Origin: Patiria pectinifera | Lineage: Eukaryota; Echinodermata; Asteroidea; Valvatida; Asterinidae | DNA: 64,000 nt | Assembly: GCA_029964075.1 (NCBI GenBank) | Contig: CM057133.1 | Location: forward strand, 16,206,699 to 16,270,698 | Reading direction: 5' to 3' | Part shown: positions 11,701-20,400 of the stretch, piece by piece | Layout of the letters: each line of letters begins with the position of its first letter | How positions within the stretch are numbered: the first letter of the stretch is position 1 | The notes under the pieces: model-generated | Told to the model about the DNA's origin: nothing | Databases searched by the model: none | The model's input: the letters and a program-made list of their open reading frames with translations, nothing else | Made by a program: the position numbers and the translations under genes

Positions 11701-13863
11701 CCTTGCACAACGCAACGCGAACGGGGCGACTGCCCGCGCCGTGAATGCGGGGCGAGTTGGTTTTAACTCACGTGGTGAATCCGCTCACAAAGTTCGGTCA
11801 ATAAAGACTCACAAAAATCCACGAGAGAAGCTTGGATTGCTCACAGGAAAGGCTCTGCCGATGTTTAATAAATCATGTAAAGAATAGCGTTGATTCTAGC
11901 TTGTAACTTCCAAGCGAAATTATAGGAAAAGCACTGTAAATATTGCGTGTGTGACAGAAAACTAGTGTAGACGAACGATAACGAAACGAAACTGAATGCA
12001 CGAAGGTTGACCTCTGAACTACCAGTAACATATATACAAGATGCGTTAAAGGCGCAGTACAATGAAACTTAAAGTGACCGCTACAACGTCGACACTATGT
12101 AAGAATGTCAAAGGACTGCCCAGATTGCACCCCGGACTCACAAACTGCCGAAATAAAATCCTTAAAAACGTCAGATGTCAACATTGGGATATTGGCAATC
12201 AGCAACAACAGAATATTCTTACACGTCCACTTTTCGGGCACTCTGCGGTGGCCAGCATGCAGCTGAAGTTGGCTGTCCAGGTGCTATTCGTGGAAACAGA
12301 TGTACTTGAGGGGTGCAAGGTTGCAGTGCACCAGCTAACCAAGGAGGCATCTTGCGGTTGGCTTGTAGTCACTGGGGCTACCGTGGGCTGGGCAGGGGTC
12401 TGTGGTGTGTTATTCCTAGTATCAGAAGCAGCTGAAAGTAACAATTACATATACACATTGAGCAATAACCACAGAAGGGGTTAATATGGTGTACTGAGAT
12501 TCCCAAACACTAAGAGGCTGGAAACTAGTCCAAACAATTTGGACTATGAAAGACCCAAACCTAACCCTAAAAGTGCCTGGGGCGGATCCGCCCTCCCCTG
12601 AACTATTTTCGCGATAACCTTGCAGAATTATTTTTCAAAAACTGAGCTTTCCTGACTTTTTAGCCTCAAGTCTTGCACATCTTTTGATACCCAAAACGTA
12701 AAATTCGGACCATGGGTTACCACGCAGCAAACATTTTAAAACTGAATTTACTCATATGTAGTGTACACAAAGCAGAATTACCATTTGTGCATATGAAAAA
12801 TTAATTAGACGATAATTCTCAAAGCCTTTAACCTATAGTCATGAAAATTCTTGGGTATGTTCATATTATGTTGCTGTATGCATGTACCAAGTTTCACAAT
12901 TTTTCGTCCCCCTGATACTCAAACCGGGTTGTGATCATTGATATTGGTTCTAATCCGACAGAATAGGAAAACGATCAGAAATTTCCAAAATATTTTCAAT
13001 CTGCTTAGAACTCAAAGAGTATCACTGCAGCAAACCTGTCGACGTTGGCTGGGTTGTCATGGTTGTGGTGAGTGACATCAGTTCCTCGCATGGAAGGGGG
13101 GTCAGGCTCCGTTCGCTATGATGTTTGATCTGTCCTCTGGTGTTGCTCTGAATGGTGCCCTGGTAGCAGGAGAATGGCTCATCGGTGGTATCCTGTGATG
13201 AACTCAGACTAGACCTGGAAGAGCGGAAGAGGAAATGTCAAGAGAACTTCAAGATTTCACAACAACTTCAACTATATTCAGAAACCAAAAGGATATATTT
13301 GTACATTTAAGCGCAAGACTGAAAATGTTGTTCTGAATATGCAAGTTTTTACTACTGTATAATGTGAGATTGCTACTAGGCCAACATAGATCACAAAATG
13401 ATGGATGACACAGCTGTGTTTGGTGCGATCATCTGACGTAGTGATAGCGCAGCATTAGGTACTTTTTTTTTTACCCCGCCATTTTTTTCACCATTGCTAT
13501 TTTTACAGAAGTCAACCAAATGGTTCTTGGATTTTAATTCCTTTTTAAAAAAAATCCCCGAAAGCCATGGATTTATGAAGAAGAAAATTAAAATTGCTAA
13601 AAGTAAAAAGAACAATTACTATTTTGATTAAAAACATGGAAGTGAAGAACACTTTGGAAAGATTCCCATATCTGGCCATCACTTGTCACCCTGTGCACAA
13701 ACCCTATGAGGCTTAGTATGAGACTGGTCATGCTGGTCTGAACATTTCTAAGTGTTTTTGTTTTGATCATGTACTGCAGGCCTAATGATGATTTATTTTT
13801 AACTTACAGAGAGATAGTCAGAGCCACCACGAAGCAAAACGGGTAAAAGGGGTGGAATAACAT
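2562..13863 (-). CDS. Ly6/uPAR-domain type I membrane protein, seven exons (gene-level entry)
   Basis: Exons in transcript order: 13808-13863, 13036-13214, 12223-12431, 5884-6004, 4830-4972, 4096-4206, 2562-2759. The total is 1017 nt, 338 aa plus stop, and every junction keeps frame with GT/AG borders. Layout: signal peptide (residues 1 to about 20), Ly6/uPAR-like domain 1 (about 33 to 145) with a long Ser/Thr/Pro-rich insert, domain 2 (about 167 to 235) ending in the family hallmark CC...CN, a Thr-rich stalk, a transmembrane helix (about 283 to 304), a KRWKKK stop-transfer and a 30-residue tail with YSRV. Both domains end in the same way, and in both an intron in phase 0 falls just before the last CC...CN block, which suggests internal duplication. 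Ly6/uPAR domains fold as three disulphide-held fingers and usually act in adhesion, receptor modulation or complement control at the cell surface. The ligand is unknown. Most relatives are GPI-anchored; this one ends in a helix plus tail. Individual function is not identified. Confidence 0.82.
2760..4095. other. Intron 6 of the Ly6/uPAR-like gene
   Basis: Apart from the R1 fragment at 3494-3575 I see only AT-rich sequence and short runs of T and A. Confidence 0.5.
3494..3575 (-). repeat. Dispersed repeat R1, inverted fragment
   Basis: The reverse complement matches the last third of the copy at 6222-6562 (GCGCGCGAACCAGTAC, GGGCTCTCAAAAG, GGTAAAAA). Confidence 0.5.
4096..4206 (-). CDS. Ly6/uPAR-like gene, exon 6: closing motif of domain 2 and Thr-rich stalk
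   Basis: 111 nt, phase 0 at both ends, acceptor gtacgcag, donor GTAAGT. It encodes [12 protein letters not shown], the diagnostic end of a Ly6/uPAR domain, followed by a Ser/Thr/Pro stalk (about 20 residues) leading to the membrane helix in the next exon. Confidence 0.82.
4830..4972 (-). CDS. Ly6/uPAR-like gene, exon 5: core of domain 2
   Basis: 143 nt, phase 1 to phase 0, acceptor cttttcag, donor GTAGGG. It encodes five Cys in Ly6-like spacing (HKCPGG, EYCYN, FGCSS, MSCRN, SRCVK) and sequons NRT and NIT. Its 3' end in phase 0 just before the closing CC block mirrors the exon 3/exon 4 border of domain 1. Confidence 0.82.
5094..5364. repeat. Minisatellite of about 20 bp (TGGTCATAAGCCCCGCCC) in a duplicated block
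   Basis: Two runs, 5094-5134 (two units) and 5255-5364 (five units), within a larger duplication whose other parts (AACAATTGT, GGAATTCTACATG / GGAATTGTACATGG, TTGTGGACT) also occur twice. It lies in an intron of the Ly6/uPAR-like gene; frames across it give GGAYDQ repeats by periodicity only. Confidence 0.65.
5410..5445. repeat. Perfect 13-bp stem hairpin
   Basis: AAGCTGTGTACAT and ATGTACACAGCTT separated by 10 bp. Confidence 0.55.
5498..5840 (+). repeat. Degenerate copy of family II element
   Basis: Shares the order AAAGTAAC..., TGCTTGGATTAAAGAT, GTGAAATTATTTTGTCTGG, CTTTAGATTTTG with 18408-18905 but has lost its ends. It lies in intron 4/5 territory of the Ly6/uPAR-like gene. Confidence 0.5.
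5884..6004 (-). CDS. Ly6/uPAR-like gene, exon 4: end of domain 1, start of domain 2
   Basis: 121 nt, phase 0 to phase 1, acceptor gccctccag, donor GTATTG. It opens with [11 protein letters not shown], the CC...CN signature that closes a Ly6/uPAR domain, and ends with [13 protein letters not shown], which opens the second domain. The intron before it holds the whole LTR retrotransposon. Confidence 0.8.
6222..6562 (+). repeat. Dispersed repeat R1, copy 2
   Basis: Same borders as 322-578. It lies between the retrotransposon and exon 4 of the Ly6/uPAR-like gene. Confidence 0.6.
6568..6755 (+). repeat. Partial copy of the CTGGGCCCA element
   Basis: Shares GCACTATTTCATGGCGTGGA, TTAAGC and TGCCTTTTGCTGTGC-type blocks with 29060-29200; ends are lost. 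It lies between the 3' LTR and repeat R1. Confidence 0.5.
6943..7423 (-). repeat. 3' LTR of the Ty3/gypsy-type element
   Basis: 481 bp. It carries AATAAA on the minus strand at 6986-6981, about 40 nt before the end of the LTR, a plausible poly(A) signal for the element. Because the element is in sense with the host gene, this signal could also end host transcripts early. Confidence 0.92.
7424..7437 (-). other. Polypurine tract of the LTR element
   Basis: Directly before the 3' LTR the minus strand reads AGAGGGGGGCTGA, the purine run expected as plus-strand primer. Confidence 0.65.
7483..10680 (-). CDS. pol: Retrotransposon Pol polyprotein (protease, reverse transcriptase, RNase H, integrase)
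   Basis: The frame is open from 10680 to the stop at 7483 (about 1065 codons) and has no ATG before the protease, so it is most likely made by -1 frameshifting from gag. Visible catalytic landmarks: protease DTGA at 10566-10555; reverse transcriptase YIDD near 9675; RNase H block ending in YTDHKPL near 9000; integrase zinc motif HNLSH...CVKCQ near 8640-8510; the DDE triad as HIDIVGP (near 8430), TDRG (near 8250) and GMVERL (near 8145); and a C-terminal KGPYRVL (GPY/F module, near 7760). All key residues are present, so the element could have been active recently. Confidence 0.92.
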   Translation of the reverse strand, partial: TTGKLRCQRLKATSLPGTDTNSRLFFITERKTGARFLVDTGAEVSVWPPSAADKRHAQSSSINLQAVNKSPINTYGEKSLTLDVGLRRVFRWVFIIADLPNPIIGADFLQHFGLLVDVQRRKLIDSTTSLTVGGIGSDAIPISPTVAKLSESPYEVILGQFPELTRPTYTAKDVKHSITHHIVTKGPPVSARPRRLAPDKFITAKDEFNHMLDLGIIEASDGAWSSPLHMVAKKSGDWRPCGDYRALNRVTVPDRYPIPHLHDFTANLEGKRVFSKIDLVRAYHQIPVHPGDIHKTAITTPFGLFHFLRMPFGLRNAAQTFQRFIDMVTRDLPFVYAYIDDILVASETEEDHLEYLRLLFSRLSEYGIIINPSKCQFGVPTLDFLGHRIDADGIRPMRDRVDAIAEFPQPTSTRQLRRFLGLVNFYRRFVPNCASVIAPLTDQLRKRPNQSRKSTKLNWTPECQTAFLQIKQSLADTTLLAHPSSVLPTAMMVDASDTAVGGVLQQLSEGVWHPLAFFSQRLKPAESRYSTFGRELLAMYLSVRHFRHFIEGREFCIYTDHKPLVYALNSKPDRHSPREVRHLDYVSQFTSDIRHIKGTENVVADALSRSHISALTTSTQIDFEQMAMDQTHDQELHRLLESPTSLDLKQVPIPTSSTSIWCDVSTGHERPFVPQNHRRSVFDSLHNLSHPGIRATLKLVGSRYVWPRMNSDIRAWAKACVKCQKSKVHSHTKTPFGTFASPDARFDHVHIDIVGPLPPSQGYCYLLTCVDRFTRWPEAIPIPDCTAETVAKAFVNRWVSTFGAPSTITTDRGRQFESALFHALMVLLGTRRTRTTSYHPIANGMVERLHRQLKASLKSSTNPQRWTEALPLILLGIRTVVKQDLGCSTAELVFGTTLRLPGQFVAPPNDSDNLADPADYVHRLRHTMQHIRPTPPRSRDRTAQIHKDLMLCTHVFVRCDHVQKPLHTPYKGPYRVLSRTDKYFTLDLDGRQDTVSLDRLKVAYLDTDTIPSQPSTLELKRVQPSPAIPTHTVDDQHTATPAAPRHTRSGRHVHWPSKYTDFDCG
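10622..10674 (-). promoter_or_regulatory. Programmed -1 frameshift signal at the gag-pol junction
   Basis: In gag frame the minus strand reads CAG GGA AAC, giving the canonical slippery heptamer G GGA AAC (10674-10668). A 5-nt spacer follows, then TGCCAG pairing with CTGGCA, with an inner GACT/AGTC stem; the gag stop (10652-10650) lies within this hairpin. Slipping back one base leads exactly into the pol frame. This matches the heptamer-spacer-stem layout known for -1 frameshifting. Confidence 0.75.
10650..11576 (-). CDS. gag: Retrotransposon Gag protein
   Basis: 308 aa, ATG 28 nt after the 5' LTR. The N-terminal half has the capsid-like region ([19 protein letters not shown]), and the C-terminal part is Arg/Ser-rich followed by a zinc-knuckle-like CWYHWRFG...CVSPC block that replaces the classic CCHC, a form seen in some invertebrate gypsy lineages. 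It forms the particle shell and packages RNA. The reading frame is intact. A slippery heptamer near its end leads into pol. Confidence 0.88.
   Translation of the reverse strand: METKSDSDHADSKPGTSKGATATSPPSAPTTSAAVTLKLPPFWPSDPALWFAQVEAQFLTRNITQQHTKFAYVVGSLQPEFATEVRDILISPPEHNAYDSLKTALIRRTSVSEQKRLHQLLISEELGDRKPSQLLRRMRQLLGDNTLEENILKQLFLQRLSTNAQLILASTSQTTPIEQLAELADKIVEVSVSPTVHVGAVSSSQPGSSSPPTTMPSSDMLTLQAKVDQLTQQVSALTCQLTGQPRGRSRKRDTTPPNRRPSRSRSPSHSGTDCWYHWRFGADARRCVSPCSFKPRQPKQQGNSDASD
11586..11603 (-). other. Primer-binding site of the LTR element
   Basis: One base after the 5' LTR the minus strand reads TGGTGACCCTGACCTGAG. The initial TGG is what pairs with the CCA end of a tRNA primer. I cannot name the tRNA with certainty. 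Confidence 0.65.
11605..12085 (-). repeat. 5' LTR of the Ty3/gypsy-type element
   Basis: 481 bp, TG...CA ends on the element strand (TGTAGCGGTC ... TCCTACA). It holds a TATATA stretch near its start as a possible promoter. Same length and apparently same sequence as 6943-7423. Confidence 0.92.
12223..12431 (-). CDS. Ly6/uPAR-like gene, exon 3: Ser/Thr/Pro-rich insert and middle of domain 1
   Basis: 209 nt, phase 1 to phase 0, acceptor ctttcag, donor GTAAGA. The first half is rich in Thr, Pro and Gln (mucin-like, likely O-glycosylated). The second half has three Cys (WC, SC, EC) and N-glycosylation sequons (NST, NFS). The retrotransposon starts 137 bp beyond this exon's 3' end, inside the following intron. 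Confidence 0.78.
13036..13214 (-). CDS. Ly6/uPAR-like gene, exon 2: start of domain 1
   Basis: 179 nt, entering in phase 2 and leaving in phase 1. The acceptor follows a pyrimidine-rich tract ending cttccag, and the donor GTTTGC is weaker than average. It encodes a Ser-rich spacer, then the SCYQGT motif typical of the beginning of a Ly6 domain, a second Cys (PCEEL) and the start of a Thr-rich stretch ([12 protein letters not shown]). Confidence 0.75.
13658..13760 (+). repeat. Degenerate, 3'-truncated copy of the GGAAAGATTT element
   Basis: Shares GGAAAGATTCCCATAT, CACCCTGTGCACAAACCCTA and TTCTAAGTGTTTT with 17247-17450. It lies in the first intron of the Ly6/uPAR-like gene. Confidence 0.5.
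13808..13863 (-). CDS. Ly6/uPAR-like gene, exon 1: start codon and signal peptide
   Basis: Coding part is 56 nt, with ATG at 13863-13861 and a strong donor (GTAAGTT) after 13808. It encodes a short hydrophobic leader, M-L-F-H-P-F then [10 protein letters not shown], as expected for a secretory signal. The exon leaves two bases (CT), which pair with the first base of exon 2 to make Leu. This phase match, plus the signal-peptide character, decides the start over the other reading frames of the same DNA. The 5' UTR lies to the right, towards RRP12. Confidence 0.75.
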
Positions 13864-14228
13864 GATCAGATGCTTCTGATGCAGTTAGCCAGTAGTTTGT
13901 ACTGATTTTCTTGGCTTCCAAAAAGAACAAATTGACATGACTGGAAAATAGGGCGGAAAATAGCGACGAAACATCCAACACAACACTGACACTTGAGGGC
14001 GCAAAATTTCGCAACTTGGTACCAGCTTATTTTCAGTACAATAACAACCGTTGAGACCGTCTTGTTCCCATTTCAAGATGGGATTTAATGCTGCACGTGC
14101 TTGCGCTTATGCATTGATTGATTGAGCGAATTCGGATTGAGCAATGTTGATCTCTCGCTACGGTTGAAAAAAAAATCATTTTTCCCACTTTTATGTCTAT
14201 CATTTTATTCCGATCGTATCAATAAATC
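13864..14228. promoter_or_regulatory. Shared head-to-head promoter region between the Ly6/uPAR-like gene and RRP12
   Basis: 365 bp separate two divergent start codons. The stretch must contain both 5' UTRs and at least the core promoters unless there are upstream non-coding exons. I see a perfect CACGTG E-box at 14094-14099, a site class bound by Myc/USF-type factors that often sits near ribosome-biogenesis genes. I see no clear TATA box in the usual place. Shared use is an inference from spacing. Confidence 0.5.
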
Positions 14229-14409
14229 ATGACAAAGGGCCCTGGACGTCTGAAGAGTGGCGCACCAAAGAAGACCAAGCGATGGAAGAAGGGGCAGAGC
14301 TGTGTCAGCAATCCCACCGTGACCACTCATCGGCAAGCGGCCACCGCTGATCGGTTTCTACCGGGCCACGCGCACAGGCGCCCTGGCCCGTCAGCCGGCA
14401 GGCGAGAGG
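14229..14409 (+). CDS. RRP12: RRP12 exon 1
   Basis: 181 nt, ATG to phase 1, donor GTCAGT after GAGAGG. Encodes the basic start [18 protein letters not shown] and THRQAA, matching the N-terminus of animal RRP12. Base -3 is A, a fair Kozak context. Confidence 0.92.
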
Positions 14410-17400
14410 GTCAGTCAAAAAATTTCACTTTCAGTCTGTCAGATTTTGTTACATAACCAATCTTCCAATAAATGTTCACCAATGATAATGCCACAAATGT
14501 TGTGTTGAATCAAATTTGTTTTTGTTTTTTCTTCATGTTCGTTACGCCAATTTGAATAAAATTAGCCTAATTATTTTTTAAATAAACTTAAGCATGTTAA
14601 GTGTTTATTTACTAATTAAGCAATATTTTAGCAGTAAATTTTTTTTCTGTTGTAGCCGGCAGATCGTATAGCGCACTCATGCACGTGTACATAAAAATAA
14701 GGATTGCCTTCTTTTATCATTGTTTATTGTTTTAAATCAAATCCTACATTTGATTGCAGAGTATTTCATGTTCTTTTTTTATTCGTAGCCCTTTATTAGG
14801 ATTGTTTTTAATTACTCAAAGCCGGAAATAAAGTCTGAAATTCCATTAGGTCTGATTCCCATCTTGTGAAAATAGTCACCCGCGCAACGACCGGCTATGT
14901 AAGCACGGAACCAGATGAATATTCGTCACGATAGACATTCCTCAATCTCGAAAAACACTCACTGCACATGTTCAGTGCCGTGCCGGTAAAAGAGCAAAAA
15001 TAATGAGGGACCGGTTAACTGTCAAATTTTCACTGTCTTTTTTTTTATTGTTTTTTTCCCTTCTATTTTCATCTAAATTCATTATCAAATAATTATTATT
15101 CATTAGATGAAATTTTGCGTCGGGGTGATGTAAATCAAATTAGGTCTTGCCCTTCACCGACGTATATAAACACTGTATACTCAGTGTGTTACCTCCCGAG
15201 TGAAAGTTGGAAAAAATCACTCGGGTGGGACTCGAACCCACCCATGAAGGGCAAAACCTAATTTGATTTGTATCACCCCGATGCAAAATTTCATCTTATG
15301 AATAGTTAATGCGGTACCCGCTGCTATGTAAATTAGATTCGAACCAGCCAACCGATCCCGTTAGCTCGGTGGTCGAGTGGTAAGACATCTGCACTAGATA
15401 TCAGGAGGTCATGGGTTCGAGTCCCACCCGAGTGATTTTTTCCAACTTTCACTCGGGAGGTAACACACACGGTGTTTATATACGTCAGTGAAGGGCAAAA
15501 CCTAATTTGATTCAAGTAATTATTGCATAAGATGTTAGTTACTTGTTAGCTGATACTTAGCAGACAGTTAGCTGATATGTCCGCGTTGTTTTAATTCCAT
15601 CAAAGTAAAGCAATTATTTTTGTTCTTATACAAATTGAAGGAAAAGAAAGCATAACTTTTTACATTTTCAAAGTATGGCAGTGTTTAGTACCAAGACTTT
15701 CACATACACATAAACGATTTGAACTGGCAAGACTTGCACATTTTATATAAGTTACATTGTGTTTCAGGTGGCATGCAGCTGACCGAGAAAGCTCTAGCTC
15801 ATCACAATGAGGACTCAGGAGACTTCGGTATCAGCGACGATGCCGAGTCAGCCGGAGGCGAGACCTACAAGACATTCTTGAGCGGAGTCAGTGACTGCTC
15901 CAATCCTGCGTTTGACAAAGTGAAGCGGTACTGGGAGTCCAACGCAGCCTCACATAAAGAGGTAGGCCTACAGGCTACAGTTATCCCTTTCTACCAAAGG
16001 CCGTTTGTAATTTACGCAAAAGCGAACCAAGTCAAAAATAATAATGTCATGTTTTCCACCAAAGGTATGTCTCAAAGTGCTTCATTATAGACCTTTATCA
16101 TGCTGCCACCATTTCAGTCATGTTCCCTGTATCCAATAACAGTACTGAATGATAATGGTGTTTTCTGCAAAGAGGAACCAGACTACTTTTTCTTCCAGCC
16201 TCGCTTTTGTTACACTGATTTGAATGGGAATAAATCAAGATGGCCTCAACATGATAATGGCCTATTATCACCTCTGTTCAATAGGCCATGAGACCACTTT
16301 TCTGCAGCCGAGTTTGGCACAATAGGGTCTCTACCCTCACAGGTACCCAGTTATATACTCCTGAGTGAAGAGCGGAAATTGTCATAAAGTGTCTTGCCCA
16401 AGGACACAAGCATCATTTTTGTTCTAGTCAGGGTTCAAACCCATGTACAGTGTCATACAGGTGGAACACGGTAACCATTGGACCGTGGCGCTCCACAAAA
16501 AAATTGTAAAGAGACGTCGCTAATTCTGGTTTTATTGTGATTGTTGCCATTACACTACTTTATTTACTTTACACTGAAATTCTAGTAAAGTATGGAACGA
16601 CTGTGGCTTTTATATATGTACACAAACTTGAAAAAAAAAACGGTTCAGTAATCTTCTGACGAATCTTAATTATGAAATCACCAATGACTTCAGATTCCTT
16701 AACTTATTTTTGAAGACCAAACTCAACATCCCTTTGACCATTCAAAAGAGTTACACGAATGTTTGTGTTCAGATTATCACAGTAGATCAGGAATTGGAAC
16801 TGTGAGTCATTTTGTTATAACATTTGATGTTCTGTTGCAGGTTTGTGCTGTTCTGGCTGCAGTAACTGAGGTCATCAGGGAGCAGGGAGGAAAGGAGACC
16901 GAAACAGAATACTTTGGAGCTTTGGTAATAATTCGCAGAGGGAAATTTGAAAGGTCAATTATTGTGTTGGGTTTGTGTAGGCTGATATCTTGTTTGATGT
17001 CTTTGGGAAAGCGTATATACGAGGGAATATTGGAGAATTAACAATTATTGAGATGTCACTTGTTTTTAAGGGAAGTGGGGTGATGTGTTGCCCCAAAACC
17101 ACAGATTTTTTTTTTTTATCCCAGTTAGTGTCATTGCGATATGTTTCCCATTCACCCTTTGGTAGTTTTGTAAAGTAAATTTTTTACAAATATCTACTCT
17201 GAGTATAGATTTTATTTACAATGTACTTTCTTACATCTCTAAATAAGGAAAGATTTCCATATACGAAGTTCACTCAACACCCTGTGTACAAACCCTATGA
17301 GATTGGACTGAAAAATTCTAAGTGTTTTCTAAGAAAATGCTTGTATTTTCTCACTGCTCAAATTGACTTTGATGACATGAAATTGCTATCTGGGGGCTTG

Positions 17401-20400
17401 TTAGTCAATACAGAGGAAAATTAGTGAACTTCTTATATGGAAATCTTTCCCTAAATAATATTAGAACTTGTTTACTTTTTTCTTTTTGAAACCACCTTGA
17501 AGTTAAATAAAATTGTTACAATCTCTTGGTTATCAAATTCCATGTAAGGACATTTGAGCTGCTTTTCTTGGGTTATTCTGATGTAACATTTCATTCTTAA
17601 AATGTCTGGGTTTTTTCTTACAGATGACAGCTCTTGACAATGTAGATAACGAGGAGTCACTCTCTGCTATTCTCTTCCTGCTCAGCCTCGTCATCAAAAG
17701 GTAAACTTTATTTTCCTGTAAGGCTATAAAGCTCACTGTTCACACTGGTATCTTGCTGTATTGATGCACCGATGTGGTAGAGTTATCGTACAGACCTTTA
17801 TGAACAATCTGGACAGCAATTTCCGAGATTTGAATTTTGGGGTTGGGTTTCTGAACCCCCTAGGCCCTTGTTGCTTACAACCATCCTCAATCCTCCAAAA
17901 TCCTCCAAAATTTTCAAAAATTTTGCAACTCCGCCTAAATTTTTCTAAATTGTCAGACAGTCCTGCCTCAAAATGCATTCATCCTCAATCCTCCAAAATC
18001 CTCCTCATCCCAAAACTTTGCACTCGTGTTTAAATGAAGGATAACCAACGCCAAATCCTTCAAAATCATCAGACAGTCCTGCCTCAAAATGCATTCATCC
18101 TCAATCCTCCAAAATCCTCTTGTGCTTCAATCACCATTCATCCTCAATCCTCCAAAATCCTCATGTGCTTCAATCACCATTCATCCTCAATCCTCCAGAA
18201 TCCTCATTTGATTCAATCACCATTCATCCTCAATCCTCTAGAATCCTCCAAAACCGCCAGGAGGATTTTGGAGGAGTGAGGTGGGTTAGGGTTAGGTACC
18301 CGGGTTTTTTTTCCAATCGGGTACCCTGTTCCCATACTACCCGTAAATGCACGCCCCCATGTCAAAGTGAAAACTCTAGTTCATCTCAGAAACACCTCTC
18401 AATAGGGTTAAAGCGGGAGTCCATCATTTGCAGCTATCCAAAAAGTAACCAGCATAATTCTTGTTGAAAAACATGCTTGGTTGAAAGATAGTAAGGGGAC
18501 TAAACTACCTGTGAAATTATTCTTTCTGGAAAGCTGTCATTTTGAAGAAATTTAAATTAGTAGTTTGTTTTGTTTTGCAGCGAAGCACGCGCAAGCATTG
18601 GCATGACGCACACGCGCGCGCGGTTGCTATAATTCGTCGGATCATTGCGCGACATCGCATAGCTGCAATCGGCTCATTGAGAACGTGTCTTGGACGCTGA
18701 ATTCAGGCCCAATTCAAAAAATGATTCAGCAACTTTTGATTTGAAATCAAGATCCTAGAAGGCTGTTTTTCTCGGAATATACAACTGAAGCTGAGCTGAA
18801 ACTTCATTGGGTTAGTTGTTCAGCACCTTTCTTTAGATTTTGAACATGTTTGTTGCTTCAAACGAACAAAATGCACAAATTACAAATGATGGACTATACC
18901 TTTAAACACTTCAAATGTTGTAACCGCAAACTTTTATGAAGTTGTACTCTTTACCCACGCCTAGCCTAAAATCACATTGGTCAATTTCTCTCCATTTCAG
19001 AGTACCCACCTCAGTTCTGAGAGTGAAGTTCTCGGCCATCAGCAAATCCTTTCTGGACATTCTGGCCTCCCACGCCAACCAATCGGGGACCACCTCGCTG
19101 CGGTCTTGCCTGGTCTGTCTGAGCACGACACTGCGACAGCAGGATTACAGCATGTGGAGCGAGCCCTCCACCATGCAGGTGTATCATGGGATACTCAGCT
19201 ACACGATCCATCAAAAGCCTAAGGTAGGGCAGCGACACAGTAAAAAAACCTTCGAGCTAATCTTGAGTCTGAAGGCCGGTTCGTGCTCGAAGCGAATGTG
19301 ATCACGAATGCAAATATGTGTCATAATGGTAATGGATTGCTCATTATGGCATGGGTGGCTTGTGCGTAAAGCGCTTGCCTCTCACCACTGTTGCCTGGTT
19401 CAAATCCTGGCCGCGGACCATACATGCCATATGTGAGTAGAGTTGTGCATTGGTTCTCTCCTGTGCCACGAGGGTTTTTCTCCGGGCCCTCTAGTTTTCC
19501 TCCCTCTAGGAAAAATCAAACACTTTCAATCTCTGGCTGTGCTCCGTGGTCATAATGGGTCGTATGGCTGGCTGCCAAAGGCGCCTTTACATGCCAGCGG
19601 CTCGACACGTTGTAGCAGCGTCCTTCGCAATTCGGCTTCTCAGCTGCGAGTAACGTTGATTAGCCTCCCAAATTATTATTGTTATTATTATAGCAAAATG
19701 TCCAGTATGCCACTGTACATTCTAAGAACAATTTTTCCAGGGAATAAAATGCAGACATAAGTAGTTGTGGAAAGCTTTTTATCAGCACATCATCAATATG
19801 CATCTTCTCAAAGTTGAAGTCATGTGGGTCATTCGTTAAATTCTTAGTGTCCCTGCTAGACCTGGCCTGTGTAATTTGCCATGCAAGTATCATTAAAAGT
19901 GACTTCAAACTGCTTTTTATTTGTTTGGCAGGTACATTGCTTTACATAATCACTCTTAGAGAGATTATGCTTTACTTAATCAATCTTAGAGAGATCATAA
20001 GTGCTGAACTTCCACATTGCACTCTGTCGTAAGCTCCTTTTTTAACATTTTCGTATTAGATTCGGAAGGCAGCCCAGCATGCAGTTTGCGCCATTCTGAA
20101 AGGCAGTAGTTTCATGATTGTCCAGGACTCCCCACCCTGCCACCCAGCCGCTGGCCCCACGGCCAAGTTCTGCATACAGCAAGTGGAGTCCAGCGGGGGT
20201 AAGATAGTTCTTCCTGAACCTGGCCACATGGCATAAAAAGGGTTTATGGTTTCCGCCTAGCACCCCTTGAATAAAGACATTGACAAAATGGAGAATGGCC
20301 AACATAGGGCTGGATAGCTCAGTTCGTAGAGTGCACGAACTGTAATCCGGAGGTTGTAGGTTCAAACCCCACTCAAGTAAATTTCTTTGTTTTGAATTCT

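Larger units (their letters stand above)
6943..12085 (-). mobile_element. Full-length Ty3/gypsy-type LTR retrotransposon
   Basis: 5143 bp in the same orientation as the host Ly6/uPAR-like gene and inside its fourth-exon-flanking intron. Order on the minus strand: 5' LTR (12085-11605), primer-binding site, gag (11576-10650), pol (10680-7483) with protease, reverse transcriptase, RNase H and integrase, polypurine tract, 3' LTR (7423-6943). The domain order with integrase last is that of Ty3/gypsy elements. The element is bordered by ACGT at 6939-6942 and 12086-12089, a 4-bp target duplication. Both LTRs are 481 bp and read as identical by eye, and gag and pol have no internal stops, so the insertion is recent. 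There is no env-like frame after pol. Confidence 0.93.

Noticed and set aside
15360-15431. Working tRNA gene
   Set aside because: The B-box is perfect but stems do not pair and a SINE tail follows; the same holds for 20307, 22995 and 33698.
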